From contig WJMK01000010.1 in the NCBI GenBank assembly GCA_014727975.1, positions 1 to 38,778 on the forward strand: a DNA stretch of 38,778 nt, written 5' to 3'. Of this stretch, positions 27,484 through 35,542 are shown in pieces (position 1 is the stretch's first letter; the number at the start of each line of letters is the position of its first letter). This stretch comes from Microcaldota archaeon. Its GTDB lineage: Archaea; Micrarchaeota; Micrarchaeia; Anstonellales; Bilamarchaeaceae. The position numbers and the translations under genes are program-made. The notes below the pieces were generated by a model that was not told where the DNA came from, did not search any database, and saw only the letters and a list, made by a program, of their open reading frames with translations.

Positions 27484-27558
27484 TGCTCCCGCCGGGATTC
27501 GAACCCGGGCTACCGGAGTGAAAGTCCGGTGTCCTTGACCGGGCTGGACTACGGGAGC
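27484..27558 (-). tRNA. tRNA-Glu (anticodon UUC)
   Basis: Reverse complement GCTCCCGTAGTCCAGCCCGGTCAAGGACACCGGACTTTCACTCCGGTAGCCCGGGTTCGAATCCCGGCGGGAGCA; 7-bp acceptor stem, anticodon loop CTTTCAC, T-arm GGTTCGAATCC; CCA not encoded. Confidence 0.95.
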
Positions 27559-27563
27559 TCATG

Positions 27564-27608
27564 TTTTGAAGTGCACGCAGGCAACCCTGCGGCAAAAGCG
27601 CTTCAAAA
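27564..27608. other. Bipartite hairpin immediately 5' of tRNA-Glu
   Basis: Outer TTTTGAAGTGC/GCGCTTCAAAA (11 pairs incl. one G-U), inner CGCAGG-CAAC-CCTGCG. Confidence 0.5.
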
Positions 27609-27612
27609 TCTG

Positions 27613-27638
27613 AAATAAAACTCCATAACTAATGGAGT
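27613..27638 (-). terminator. Stem-loop plus T-rich tract downstream of tmk
   Basis: Minus strand ACTCCAT-TAGTT-ATGGAGT followed by TTTATTTCA. Confidence 0.45.
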
Positions 27639-27678
27639 GAGTGAAAATTTAGAAGAATACTATATAAAAAGGGCACGC

Positions 27679-28260
27679 TTAGCTTATAAGCTTCAGGATT
27701 TCCTTATGGAGCTCTCCCGGGGGCTTTGTTGCGTCGAGAACAACCCACTCCTGGCAAAGAAAGGAATCCTCTTTTAATGTGAGGAAGCGCTCCCGCACAT
27801 GCTTTAGGTATCCGGTATCCTCATCATAGCGGTCCGGATCTTTGCCCTCCTTTTGCTTTTGCTTTATCTTGCGCTCGTGCGCAACTTCAGGGGAGAGGTC
27901 AAGCAGGATTACCTTGTCCGGGCGCACAAACCCAATATCTGAGACTAAATCCTTTGCCTGGCCATAGGAAAAATGCTTGTCATATGCAATGGTGGAGAAC
28001 ACATATCGGTCGATTATGCAGGTTTCCAAAGTGTCCGCAAGCCTTTCCTGCTCGTTTGCAATATCCGCAAGGAAAAGCAGGAAAAGTGACTTGGGTGAAA
28101 TCTCGCGCTTCTTTTCCAGGTATTCCCGGATTGAGGGGAATTCAGGAGTAGGATATTTAAAATGGGTGAAATCTATCTTCTCTTTCAGTAGGGCAATCTG
28201 TGTATCCTTTCCGCATCCGTCCACGCCTTCCAGCACAAATTTGATGTTACCACCTACCAA
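27679..28260 (-). CDS. tmk: Thymidylate kinase
   Basis: IKFVLEGVDGCGKDTQIALL...IDRYVFSTIAYDK...KVILLDLSPEVAHER. Confidence 0.9.
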   Translation of the reverse strand: MVGGNIKFVLEGVDGCGKDTQIALLKEKIDFTHFKYPTPEFPSIREYLEKKREISPKSLFLLFLADIANEQERLADTLETCIIDRYVFSTIAYDKHFSYGQAKDLVSDIGFVRPDKVILLDLSPEVAHERKIKQKQKEGKDPDRYDEDTGYLKHVRERFLTLKEDSFLCQEWVVLDATKPPGELHKEILKLIS

Positions 28261-28369
28261 TTATCAGAAGAAAAATACATAATGCACGCAAGAAAATAAA
28301 TACCTTATCCATGCACGCGTGAGGGGGGTTTATATGGGTATTTCTGCCTAAACCCTGAAAGGTGGGATT

Positions 28370-29284
28370 ATGGACTTAATATCTTTCAGGGACCTCAGCA
28401 AAGAGGACGTAGAAGAGTATTTCGCAAGGGCGGAAGAAATGGACAGGCAGCTTGAATCCGGGAAGGTTGAAAAGGTGGACGGGATTGTTGCAACAATGTT
28501 TTTTGAGCCCTCCACGCGGACCAAGCTTTCCTTCCAGAGCGCGGCCGAGCGGCTTGGGCTGCAGATTGTGGACTTCGTGGGCTCAACCTCTTCCCTCAAG
28601 AAAGGAGAGAGCTTTGAGGATACCATACGGACCGTGGACGGGTATGCAGACATCATAATAATAAGGCATCCTCTTGAAGGCAGTGCAAGGCTTGCTGCAG
28701 AATTCGCTGAAGCGCCCATCGCAAACGGGGGGGATGGGGGAAACCAGCACCCCTCCCAGACGCTCCTGGACCTTTACACACTAAAGAAAATGAAGGGGGA
28801 TATCGGGGCTTTGAATGTGCACCTCGTAGGGGACCTTAAGCACGCACGGACAATGCGCTCCCTGCTCTACGGGCTGGGGATGTTTGGGGCAAAGGTGAAG
28901 CTTGTTGCGCCCAAAGGGCTGGAAATGGCGCGGGATGCGATTGCAGATGTGAAAAAGAAGTTCGGGATGGAAGTGGAAGAATCCGAAACCATTGACTTCA
29001 GGGGTGCGGACGTAGTATATGTATGCAGGATACAGGAGGAGAGGTTTGAGGACAAGTATGAGGCAATGAGCGTGAAGAAAAAATTCACAATCAAGCCGGA
29101 ATACCTGCAGGGGGTAAAAGAAGACATGATCATACTGCACCCCCTCCCGAAGATTGATGAGATCCCCCCTGAAGTGGACAAGAGCAGGCATGCAAAATAC
29201 TTTGACCAGGCAAAGAACGGAATCCCGATGAGGATGGCTATTATGAAGAAGATGCTGGGCCCTGCCCGGCAGGATAAAGGGTGA
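28370..29284 (+). CDS. pyrB: Aspartate carbamoyltransferase catalytic subunit
   Basis: MFFEPSTRTKLSFQSAAERLG...NQHPSQTLLDLYTL...HPLPKIDEIPPEVDKSRHAKYFDQAKNGIPMRMA. Confidence 0.97.
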   Translation: MDLISFRDLSKEDVEEYFARAEEMDRQLESGKVEKVDGIVATMFFEPSTRTKLSFQSAAERLGLQIVDFVGSTSSLKKGESFEDTIRTVDGYADIIIIRHPLEGSARLAAEFAEAPIANGGDGGNQHPSQTLLDLYTLKKMKGDIGALNVHLVGDLKHARTMRSLLYGLGMFGAKVKLVAPKGLEMARDAIADVKKKFGMEVEESETIDFRGADVVYVCRIQEERFEDKYEAMSVKKKFTIKPEYLQGVKEDMIILHPLPKIDEIPPEVDKSRHAKYFDQAKNGIPMRMAIMKKMLGPARQDKG

Positions 29285-29289
29285 TTTTG

Positions 29290-29724
29290 ATGGGCATTAC
29301 TGTAGACACAATCGAACAGGGGACTGTAGTGGACCACATCCAGCAGGGGATGGGAATCCGCGTAATGGACCTGCTTGGGATAGACAAGAACTATCCCCAC
29401 AGGGTTGCGCTTGTGATGAACGTGGGCAGCGGGAAAAGCGAGAAAAAAGACATCGTGAAGATTGAGGGCATCCTTGTATCAGAAGAGAAAACGGATGCAA
29501 TTGCCCTTATTTCCCCGAATGCGACCATCAACCATATCCAGGAAGGCAAGGTAGTGAAAAAGAAGAAGGCAGAGCTTCCGGACAGGATGGAGGGGGTCGG
29601 GAAATGCCCGAACCCAAAGTGCATCTCCAACCACCAGGATGTGCCTTCACGGTTTGCACTGGATGGAGAGGAATACAGGTGCGGGTACTGCGAAAGGAAG
29701 TTCAGGGCATCCGAGCTCGTTTAA
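29290..29724 (+). CDS. pyrI: Aspartate carbamoyltransferase regulatory subunit
   Basis: IEQGTVVDHIQQGMGIRVMDLLG...CPNPKCISNHQ...YRCGYCERKF zinc site. ORF opens at 29281 (GTG); ATG at 29290. Confidence 0.95.
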   Translation: MGITVDTIEQGTVVDHIQQGMGIRVMDLLGIDKNYPHRVALVMNVGSGKSEKKDIVKIEGILVSEEKTDAIALISPNATINHIQEGKVVKKKKAELPDRMEGVGKCPNPKCISNHQDVPSRFALDGEEYRCGYCERKFRASELV

Positions 29725-29729
29725 ACATA

Positions 29730-29752
29730 AAAAGGCACAACTGGTGCCTTTT
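29730..29752. promoter_or_regulatory. Inverted repeat AAAAGGCAC-AACTG-GTGCCTTTT overlapping prs TATA region
   Basis: Perfect 9-bp arms directly after pyrI stop; right arm runs into TTTTATAACT, about 24-31 nt before the prs ATG (29781). Confidence 0.5.
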
Positions 29753-29780
29753 ATAACTATTTCTTTCCCTTTTCTAGACC

Positions 29781-30629
29781 ATGAGATTTGTGTGCCCTTC
29801 TTTTTCAGACCTCTGCCAGCCAAACGTGGAGATAAAGAAGTTCCCGGATGGGGACAGCTATGTGCGGGTGCCCTCTGCGGCAGATGCTGCAGGAAAGGAT
29901 GTTGTGCTGTTCAACCGCCTCTATCCTGAACAGGATTCTGCAATATTCCAGACCCTCCTTGTGGTGCGTGCGCTGAGGGAGCATAATCCAAAGAGCATTA
30001 CCCTTGTTGCCCCTTACCTGCCATATTCCAGGCAGGACAAGCTGTTCAAGGAAGGGGAATTGAAGAGCGCGGAAATCCTTTGCGGGCTGCTGAAGAGGGA
30101 AGGGGTGGGCCTGCTTGTTACATTTGACTGCCATTTCCTGAAGAAAGAAGGAGAATTTGAGTACGGCGGGCTGAAAATAAAGAACCTTTCACTAAACAGG
30201 AGGCTTGTTGAGAAGGCCAGGGAGATTGCAGGGGAAGAACTTGAAATAATGAGCCCGGATGAGGGGGCCAATTACCTTGTTGCCGAATACGGGGGCTCGA
30301 GCATGAAAAAGGAGAGGGGAGAGTATGCAGAGGGGGGAGAGGCCTACAGGGAGATAAAGGAAGTGAAGATGGAGAAAGATGTTTCCGGCAAGGCTGTGCT
30401 CATAATAGATGACATGATTTCCACTGGGGGGACAATGCTGAGAGGCATTGAAAACGTGAAGAAGGGAGGTGCAAAAAGCGTAATCTGCGCGGCTGCCCAT
30501 GGGTTCTTCCTGAAGGGTTCCCTGGAGAAGCTAAGGGAAGCGGGGGAAGTCTTTGTCTCAGACAGCATACCTACAGAAGTTTCAGAAGTTTCAATAAAGC
30601 CTTTGCTTGAAGAGATGTTTCCGGAGTAG
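29781..30629 (+). CDS. prs: Ribose-phosphate pyrophosphokinase
   Basis: PDGDSYVRVP...RLYPEQDSAIFQTLLVVRALRE...APYLPYSRQDKLFKEGE...LIIDDMISTGGTM. Confidence 0.94.
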   Translation: MRFVCPSFSDLCQPNVEIKKFPDGDSYVRVPSAADAAGKDVVLFNRLYPEQDSAIFQTLLVVRALREHNPKSITLVAPYLPYSRQDKLFKEGELKSAEILCGLLKREGVGLLVTFDCHFLKKEGEFEYGGLKIKNLSLNRRLVEKAREIAGEELEIMSPDEGANYLVAEYGGSSMKKERGEYAEGGEAYREIKEVKMEKDVSGKAVLIIDDMISTGGTMLRGIENVKKGGAKSVICAAAHGFFLKGSLEKLREAGEVFVSDSIPTEVSEVSIKPLLEEMFPE

Positions 30630-30634
30630 ATGGG

Positions 30635-31804
30635 ATGAAAATAGCATATTTCACAGACACCTACCTGCCAAACAATGACGGGGTCGTTACCTGCCTGCTC
30701 AATTACAGGAAGGGGCTGGAGAAGCGAGGACATGAAGTATTTATTTTTACTCCGGGCACGAAAAAGCAGAAGCAGGAAAACAAGGACAGCAACGTTTACT
30801 ATTTTACTTCTGCCTCGTTCAAGCCCTACCCTGACTACCGGCTGGCGCTTTTCCCTTTCCAGTCAGCAAGGAAGATGCTGAAGGACATCGGGGTGGACAT
30901 AATCCATTCCCACGGGATTGCAACAACCGGGCTGGCTGCAATAGACTGCGCAAAAAACCTTGGGATTCCGTCAATCGCATCATTCCATACAATGGTCCCC
31001 AGCGCAACCCACTACCTTACAAGCAGGGAAGACATGCAGAAATTCCTGGAGGATGTTTCCTGGAAATACCTTAGGTGGTACTACAAGTTTTTCAGGAGGG
31101 TCCTTGTGCCAAGCACATTTACCCGGCAGGTGCTGGAGAAAGAGGGCATAAGCAACACAACAGTGATGCCTGCAGGCATAAACTACCGGCTCTATTCAGG
31201 CGGGGACGGGGAGTGGATAAGGAAGAGGCACAGGCTCGGGAAAAAGAAGATTGTGCTGCATGTCGGGCGGGTAGTGAAGGAAAAGAACCTGGAGCTGCTT
31301 ATAAATGAGGCCCAGTCAATCATAAACAAGAAATCCAATGTGGTTTTCATAATTGTGGGGAAGGGCCCTGCGGAGGAATATTACAAGAACCTTGTGGCGC
31401 TCAAGGGCCTTGAGGAATATTTTATATTCACAGGCTTCGTCCCCAGAAAAGAACTCCCGGACTATTATGATGCTGCAGATGCATTTGCATTCCCGTCTTA
31501 TTTCGATACGCAGGGGCTTGTGGCGCTTGAGGCAATGGCTGCGGGGCTCCCGGTTGTTGCGCCAGCGCGCTCAGGCTCCTCTGATTTTGTGAAGGACGGG
31601 GAAACGGGGTACCTGTTTAAGGAAGAAGTGGATTTCCGGGAAAAATTGCTGCTTGCGCTTGAAAACGGAAAATGCATGGGGGAAAAATGCAAGGAAGTTG
31701 CGCGCAAATATGATGCAGACAAAAGGGTTGAGGAGCTAGTTGGGTTTTATGAAGAGATTTTAAAGAATGGGAAAAACGGGCCAGCTAAACCTTCATCTCC
31801 TTAA
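30635..31804 (+). CDS. Glycosyltransferase, GT4 family
   Basis: MKIAYFTDTYLPNNDGVVTCLLNYRKGLEKRGHEVFIFTPG...HVGRVVKEKNLELLI...PSYFDTQGLVALEAMAAGLPVVAPARSGSSDFVKDGETGYLF. Confidence 0.93.
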   Translation: MKIAYFTDTYLPNNDGVVTCLLNYRKGLEKRGHEVFIFTPGTKKQKQENKDSNVYYFTSASFKPYPDYRLALFPFQSARKMLKDIGVDIIHSHGIATTGLAAIDCAKNLGIPSIASFHTMVPSATHYLTSREDMQKFLEDVSWKYLRWYYKFFRRVLVPSTFTRQVLEKEGISNTTVMPAGINYRLYSGGDGEWIRKRHRLGKKKIVLHVGRVVKEKNLELLINEAQSIINKKSNVVFIIVGKGPAEEYYKNLVALKGLEEYFIFTGFVPRKELPDYYDAADAFAFPSYFDTQGLVALEAMAAGLPVVAPARSGSSDFVKDGETGYLFKEEVDFREKLLLALENGKCMGEKCKEVARKYDADKRVEELVGFYEEILKNGKNGPAKPSSP

Positions 31805-34340
31805 TCATCTCTGCGAATTCATCCCAGGTTTTCAGTAGCACAGAGCCGGACTGGACTTCGAGCTTAAGCATGGTCCCGCCTTTGTATCCGCTGGAAAGGT
31901 ATTCATAAAACTCGCTTTTCTCTGCCTGCTCTTCAAAGAGTATTATGTTGAGGCCGTTCTTGAGGCTTGAGAGCGCATTAGGTATTACCCTTCCTGCATT
32001 ATCATAGAGATGCACATAGATATCCTGGCCAAGTATTGTAATCTTGGAATCGTAATCTTCGCTTGAATCTGGCGGAGTAAAGGGAACTGCGTTGTTTATG
32101 CAGATGTCCCGGAGCTTCCTGAAGGAGGCAAGGTAGCGGATGGTATTTCCTGCCTCTTCCTCCCAGGAAGTAAGCCCATAGTAATCCAGCTCCTTTTTTA
32201 CAAGGTCCATCCCTGCGAGCCTCAGGAGCAGATACTCAAGGTTGTAGTCGCTTATGAAAAGCGGCTTTCCTTCAAAGAGCATATTTCGGAATCCTCCCTT
32301 GATTTCGCTTAATGTCAGTGGGGTGTTTTTCCATTTATAGCGCTCATTGACCTTTTTGAAAATTTCCAGGAGCTTTTCTTTCTTCATGGGAATTTTGGTT
32401 GTGCTCTGGGGCGGGAAATCGGGGATGTCCAGCCCGTACATTGTAACTCCCTTCCTTGCAAAAAGTATCCCTATCCCAAGTGCAACAACAGCAATCCCTA
32501 TCCCTCCCAGTATCAGGGGATCCTCGAAGATTGAGCGGGAGGCGAACTTCGTTGTTGTTTCAGTAAACTCAAACTCGCCAAGCTCGAATGTGAATGTGTG
32601 CTCTTCATTGGCTGCAAGCGGCCCGCCTGTAAGCTCTGCAGCATCCACCTCCAGGCTTTGGACATTGCTGAATTCCTGCATTGCTGCCTTGTTGCCGTCC
32701 ACATAGACCTGCCCTGTTACCTGCACCGGGGACCCATCAAGGTAAAATGAAAACCTGTAAACATCATTTAAGGTGCTGTGCCTCCCCTGCACAATTTCTA
32801 GGGTGCCAACCCGCATGTAAGACCTTGCATACGCCCGTCCGTCAGAATCAATGATGTTCAGAATGTAGTCACCGCTCGGGAGGACAAATGTGTATGGGAA
32901 GGTGGGCCTTGAATTCAGGGGCACTTTTGCTGTTGCAATTGGCTCCCTGTCGAGCTCAGCAAGAAGCTCAGTAACGGAGAAGAAAAGCCTTTCTTCGCCT
33001 CCCTCCTCATTTAGCTCTGCCATTATGTCCATCTGGGTGGAGCCGAGCCCTGCAGGAGTTATTTCATGCCCCTGTGTGTAAATTTCTCCCTTTGTGCTCT
33101 TCTTGGCGTAAATAACTGTGCTGAAGCCCAGCTGGCTTTCATTATCAAACCCATAAATCTTCAGGTATTTGCTGTCCCCTTCAAATGTAGTGGTGAAAAG
33201 CTGCACAAGGCTCTCGTTGCTGCCGATTTCTACTGTCCTGGAAGCATCTCCAATAGGCGCCAACCAGGGAGTATTCACCACCAAATCATAAACATCAGAT
33301 GCTGCATCCTGCCCATCCTCCCATCCCCCATCCAGGGTTTGCGGAAGGGCAACCAGGTATCCGTCTCCATACCTATATGCGCTGACAGATCCCCTGACCA
33401 GGCTTGCGCCGCTAATTGCATAAAGTGCGCTTTTCATCCTGAATTCCCCTTCTGAAGAAGGGGGAGCGGATTCATCAAAGGTAATTGCAAGAGGGTCAAG
33501 TGCAGCAGGGTTTGAAGAAACCACTGCCCCTTCAGTTGTATACATCCTGAAAAAGGGCTGGCCTATATAAAGGACTGTTACTCCACGTTCAAGAAGCTCT
33601 GTGATGCGGGTATCCTGGCCATTAAGCAGCTCTTCAGGGATATATCCGCTCGGGACTATCACCAGTGACTGGGAAGGCAGTGAAGCAAGCCCGCCCATCC
33701 CTACTTCATTTACAGGGATTCCCCAGTTGGAAAGCGAAGATTCCAGGGAATTTATGAATTCGGGGTATGTTTCGGCCTGGTAGCGGTTGCTCCTCAGAAC
33801 ATAAACCGAGGAGGGCACAACAGAGTTGTATGCCTCGAGCGTGATGGGCACTTCCCCTGCAGGCTCGCCTTTCATCTCCAGCATCACAAATGCTGTGTGG
33901 TAGGGCTCCCTCGGGGCATCTTCCCTGCTCGCAGTAAGAAGGTCGTACGCCTTTACTTCTGCGGAAAGCGATTTTGCTGAGAGGGGGTTAATGACTGATT
34001 CATCCTCATAAACCGTGGACTGGAAAAAGAGCATCCCTGTAACGATAAGGGCTAAAACCAGGAGCAGTGCCCCGCCTGCTTTTATGAGCAGCTTTGTGCT
34101 TACAAGCGGTGGCTTTTCCTCTTCTTTTTTTTGCTCAAGGGCCATTGTGGTGTCCCTGGGCTTCTTTTCCTCCTCCAGGACCACCTTCCCTTTCGGCTTT
34201 TTCCATTTCTCAATTGTTTCCCTGATTGCCTGAAGAGGGGTTTTTTCGACCTTCTTGAACTTGAGCTCACTGGAATAGCGCTTTTTTACATTGAACTGGT
34301 AAGTGCGCTTCTTTATTTTGAGGTCTTTTATGTCAGCCAT
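31785..34340 (-). CDS. Large two-TM membrane protein: basic cytoplasmic N-tail, approx. 500-aa extracytoplasmic region, cytoplasmic C-terminal region
   Basis: 851 aa; TM1 LLIKAGGALLLVLALIVTGMLFF, TM2 PLILGGIGIAVVALGIGILFA; last gene of five-gene operon. Confidence 0.8.
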   Translation of the reverse strand: MADIKDLKIKKRTYQFNVKKRYSSELKFKKVEKTPLQAIRETIEKWKKPKGKVVLEEEKKPRDTTMALEQKKEEEKPPLVSTKLLIKAGGALLLVLALIVTGMLFFQSTVYEDESVINPLSAKSLSAEVKAYDLLTASREDAPREPYHTAFVMLEMKGEPAGEVPITLEAYNSVVPSSVYVLRSNRYQAETYPEFINSLESSLSNWGIPVNEVGMGGLASLPSQSLVIVPSGYIPEELLNGQDTRITELLERGVTVLYIGQPFFRMYTTEGAVVSSNPAALDPLAITFDESAPPSSEGEFRMKSALYAISGASLVRGSVSAYRYGDGYLVALPQTLDGGWEDGQDAASDVYDLVVNTPWLAPIGDASRTVEIGSNESLVQLFTTTFEGDSKYLKIYGFDNESQLGFSTVIYAKKSTKGEIYTQGHEITPAGLGSTQMDIMAELNEEGGEERLFFSVTELLAELDREPIATAKVPLNSRPTFPYTFVLPSGDYILNIIDSDGRAYARSYMRVGTLEIVQGRHSTLNDVYRFSFYLDGSPVQVTGQVYVDGNKAAMQEFSNVQSLEVDAAELTGGPLAANEEHTFTFELGEFEFTETTTKFASRSIFEDPLILGGIGIAVVALGIGILFARKGVTMYGLDIPDFPPQSTTKIPMKKEKLLEIFKKVNERYKWKNTPLTLSEIKGGFRNMLFEGKPLFISDYNLEYLLLRLAGMDLVKKELDYYGLTSWEEEAGNTIRYLASFRKLRDICINNAVPFTPPDSSEDYDSKITILGQDIYVHLYDNAGRVIPNALSSLKNGLNIILFEEQAEKSEFYEYLSSGYKGGTMLKLEVQSGSVLLKTWDEFAEMIKEMKV

Positions 34341-34345
34341 TTAAC

Positions 34346-35074
34346 TCACTGGGCCTGCTGTAGGTAGCCCTGCCTTACAAGGTTGTTGAGCACATCCTCA
34401 ACCCTTGCTTCTGGGACTTTGTTGTATTTTGCAAACTCCACGATGTTGATTGTCCCATTGTGGTCCATAATCCACTCCTGGACCCTTGTGCTCAGGACAT
34501 TGTCAGAAATTCCGCCATGGAGCTTCTCAAAGCGTACCTTGAGCTCATCATTTTCATTCTTCAGCTCATAGTTTTCCTTGGAAAGGCTCTTCACCTGGTT
34601 TTTGTAGATGAGCGAGGACCTCCTGAGATTCTCCACTTCCCGCTTGAGCTGGTCATATTCCTTGTAAAGTGCCTTGTAGTCCCCGGTAGTGTATTCCTCA
34701 AGTTGCCTCATCGTTTCTTCCACAAGCTGGTAAACAACCTTGTTGTCGATATCATAATAGGGCTCAACCAGGGTTACCATGTTGAGCAGGTAGCGCATCA
34801 CATCCAGTTTCCTCTTGGTCGGGGAAACGTTGCTGGGAACAGTATAAATTACTTCGATTTCGTTTTTCTTGAACTTCATCAGGGAAAAGAGGTAAGGTGT
34901 TTTGTCGATGCTCCTGCTTTCGATATATGCTACATTAACTCCCTCTTTCTCCTGCGCAATCTTCAGGAAGGAAATTGTGTTCAGTGCAGATGCAACATCA
35001 GAAAACTTCCCCTGCAGCTTTGCCTTCATCCTGAAACCATCAACTTTGGGCTGGGTTATGCTCTCTCCTGCCAT
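34346..35074 (-). CDS. Coiled-coil protein with C-terminal winged-helix-like segment
   Basis: 242 aa; coiled coil YDQLKREVENLRRSSLIYKNQVKSLSKENYELKNENDELKVRFEKL, then STRVQEWIMDHNGTINIVEFAKYNKVPEARVEDVLNNLVRQGYLQQ. Confidence 0.75.
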   Translation of the reverse strand: MAGESITQPKVDGFRMKAKLQGKFSDVASALNTISFLKIAQEKEGVNVAYIESRSIDKTPYLFSLMKFKKNEIEVIYTVPSNVSPTKRKLDVMRYLLNMVTLVEPYYDIDNKVVYQLVEETMRQLEEYTTGDYKALYKEYDQLKREVENLRRSSLIYKNQVKSLSKENYELKNENDELKVRFEKLHGGISDNVLSTRVQEWIMDHNGTINIVEFAKYNKVPEARVEDVLNNLVRQGYLQQAQ

Positions 35075-35079
35075 TCAGA

Positions 35080-35541
35080 TCACTTCTTTTTTTTCTTCCT
35101 TTTCGGCTTTTTTGGGCTGCTCCTGGGGGAAAGCCTCTTTACAACATCATTCGCAGTGCTTGCCTTGGCGGCTGCGCCTTCCTCGCCCTGGAGTGCGGGC
35201 ACATAGCTGAGGAGTGCAAGCGCAGCAACCATCAGCCCGAGCAAGAGCGCAAAGAAAATGCTCACTATGTTGAAGGGGGCCCCAAGGAGTATTGGGCCGA
35301 GCACAAGAAGCAGCACAAGTATTGCTGCAACTGTTATGTGTATCACTGCCATCTTCTCGAATTTTGAACGCTTCTTTTTGTATTCCTCAAGCTTCTCATC
35401 CGAAACCACGAGCTTGTTGTTTTGCAGGATTCCAAGCTTTTCCTTTATGTTGCGGATTGTGCGGATTATCGCGTCCTCCTTTATTGGGGTGCCCTCTCCG
35501 GGCTCGACTTGCTCTCTTGAAACTATGCACATTCTTGCCAT
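35080..35541 (-). CDS. Small two-TM protein with Lys-rich tail
   Basis: 153 aa; two hydrophobic segments, tail SPRSSPKKPKRKKKKK; 1 nt from upstream ATPase gene. Confidence 0.75.
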   Translation of the reverse strand: MARMCIVSREQVEPGEGTPIKEDAIIRTIRNIKEKLGILQNNKLVVSDEKLEEYKKKRSKFEKMAVIHITVAAILVLLLVLGPILLGAPFNIVSIFFALLLGLMVAALALLSYVPALQGEEGAAAKASTANDVVKRLSPRSSPKKPKRKKKKK

Positions 35542-35542
35542 T

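Noticed and set aside
34460-35206. 248-aa plus-strand ORF
   Set aside because: Spans two co-directional operon genes on the opposite strand and has no credible promoter or domain; shadow ORF.
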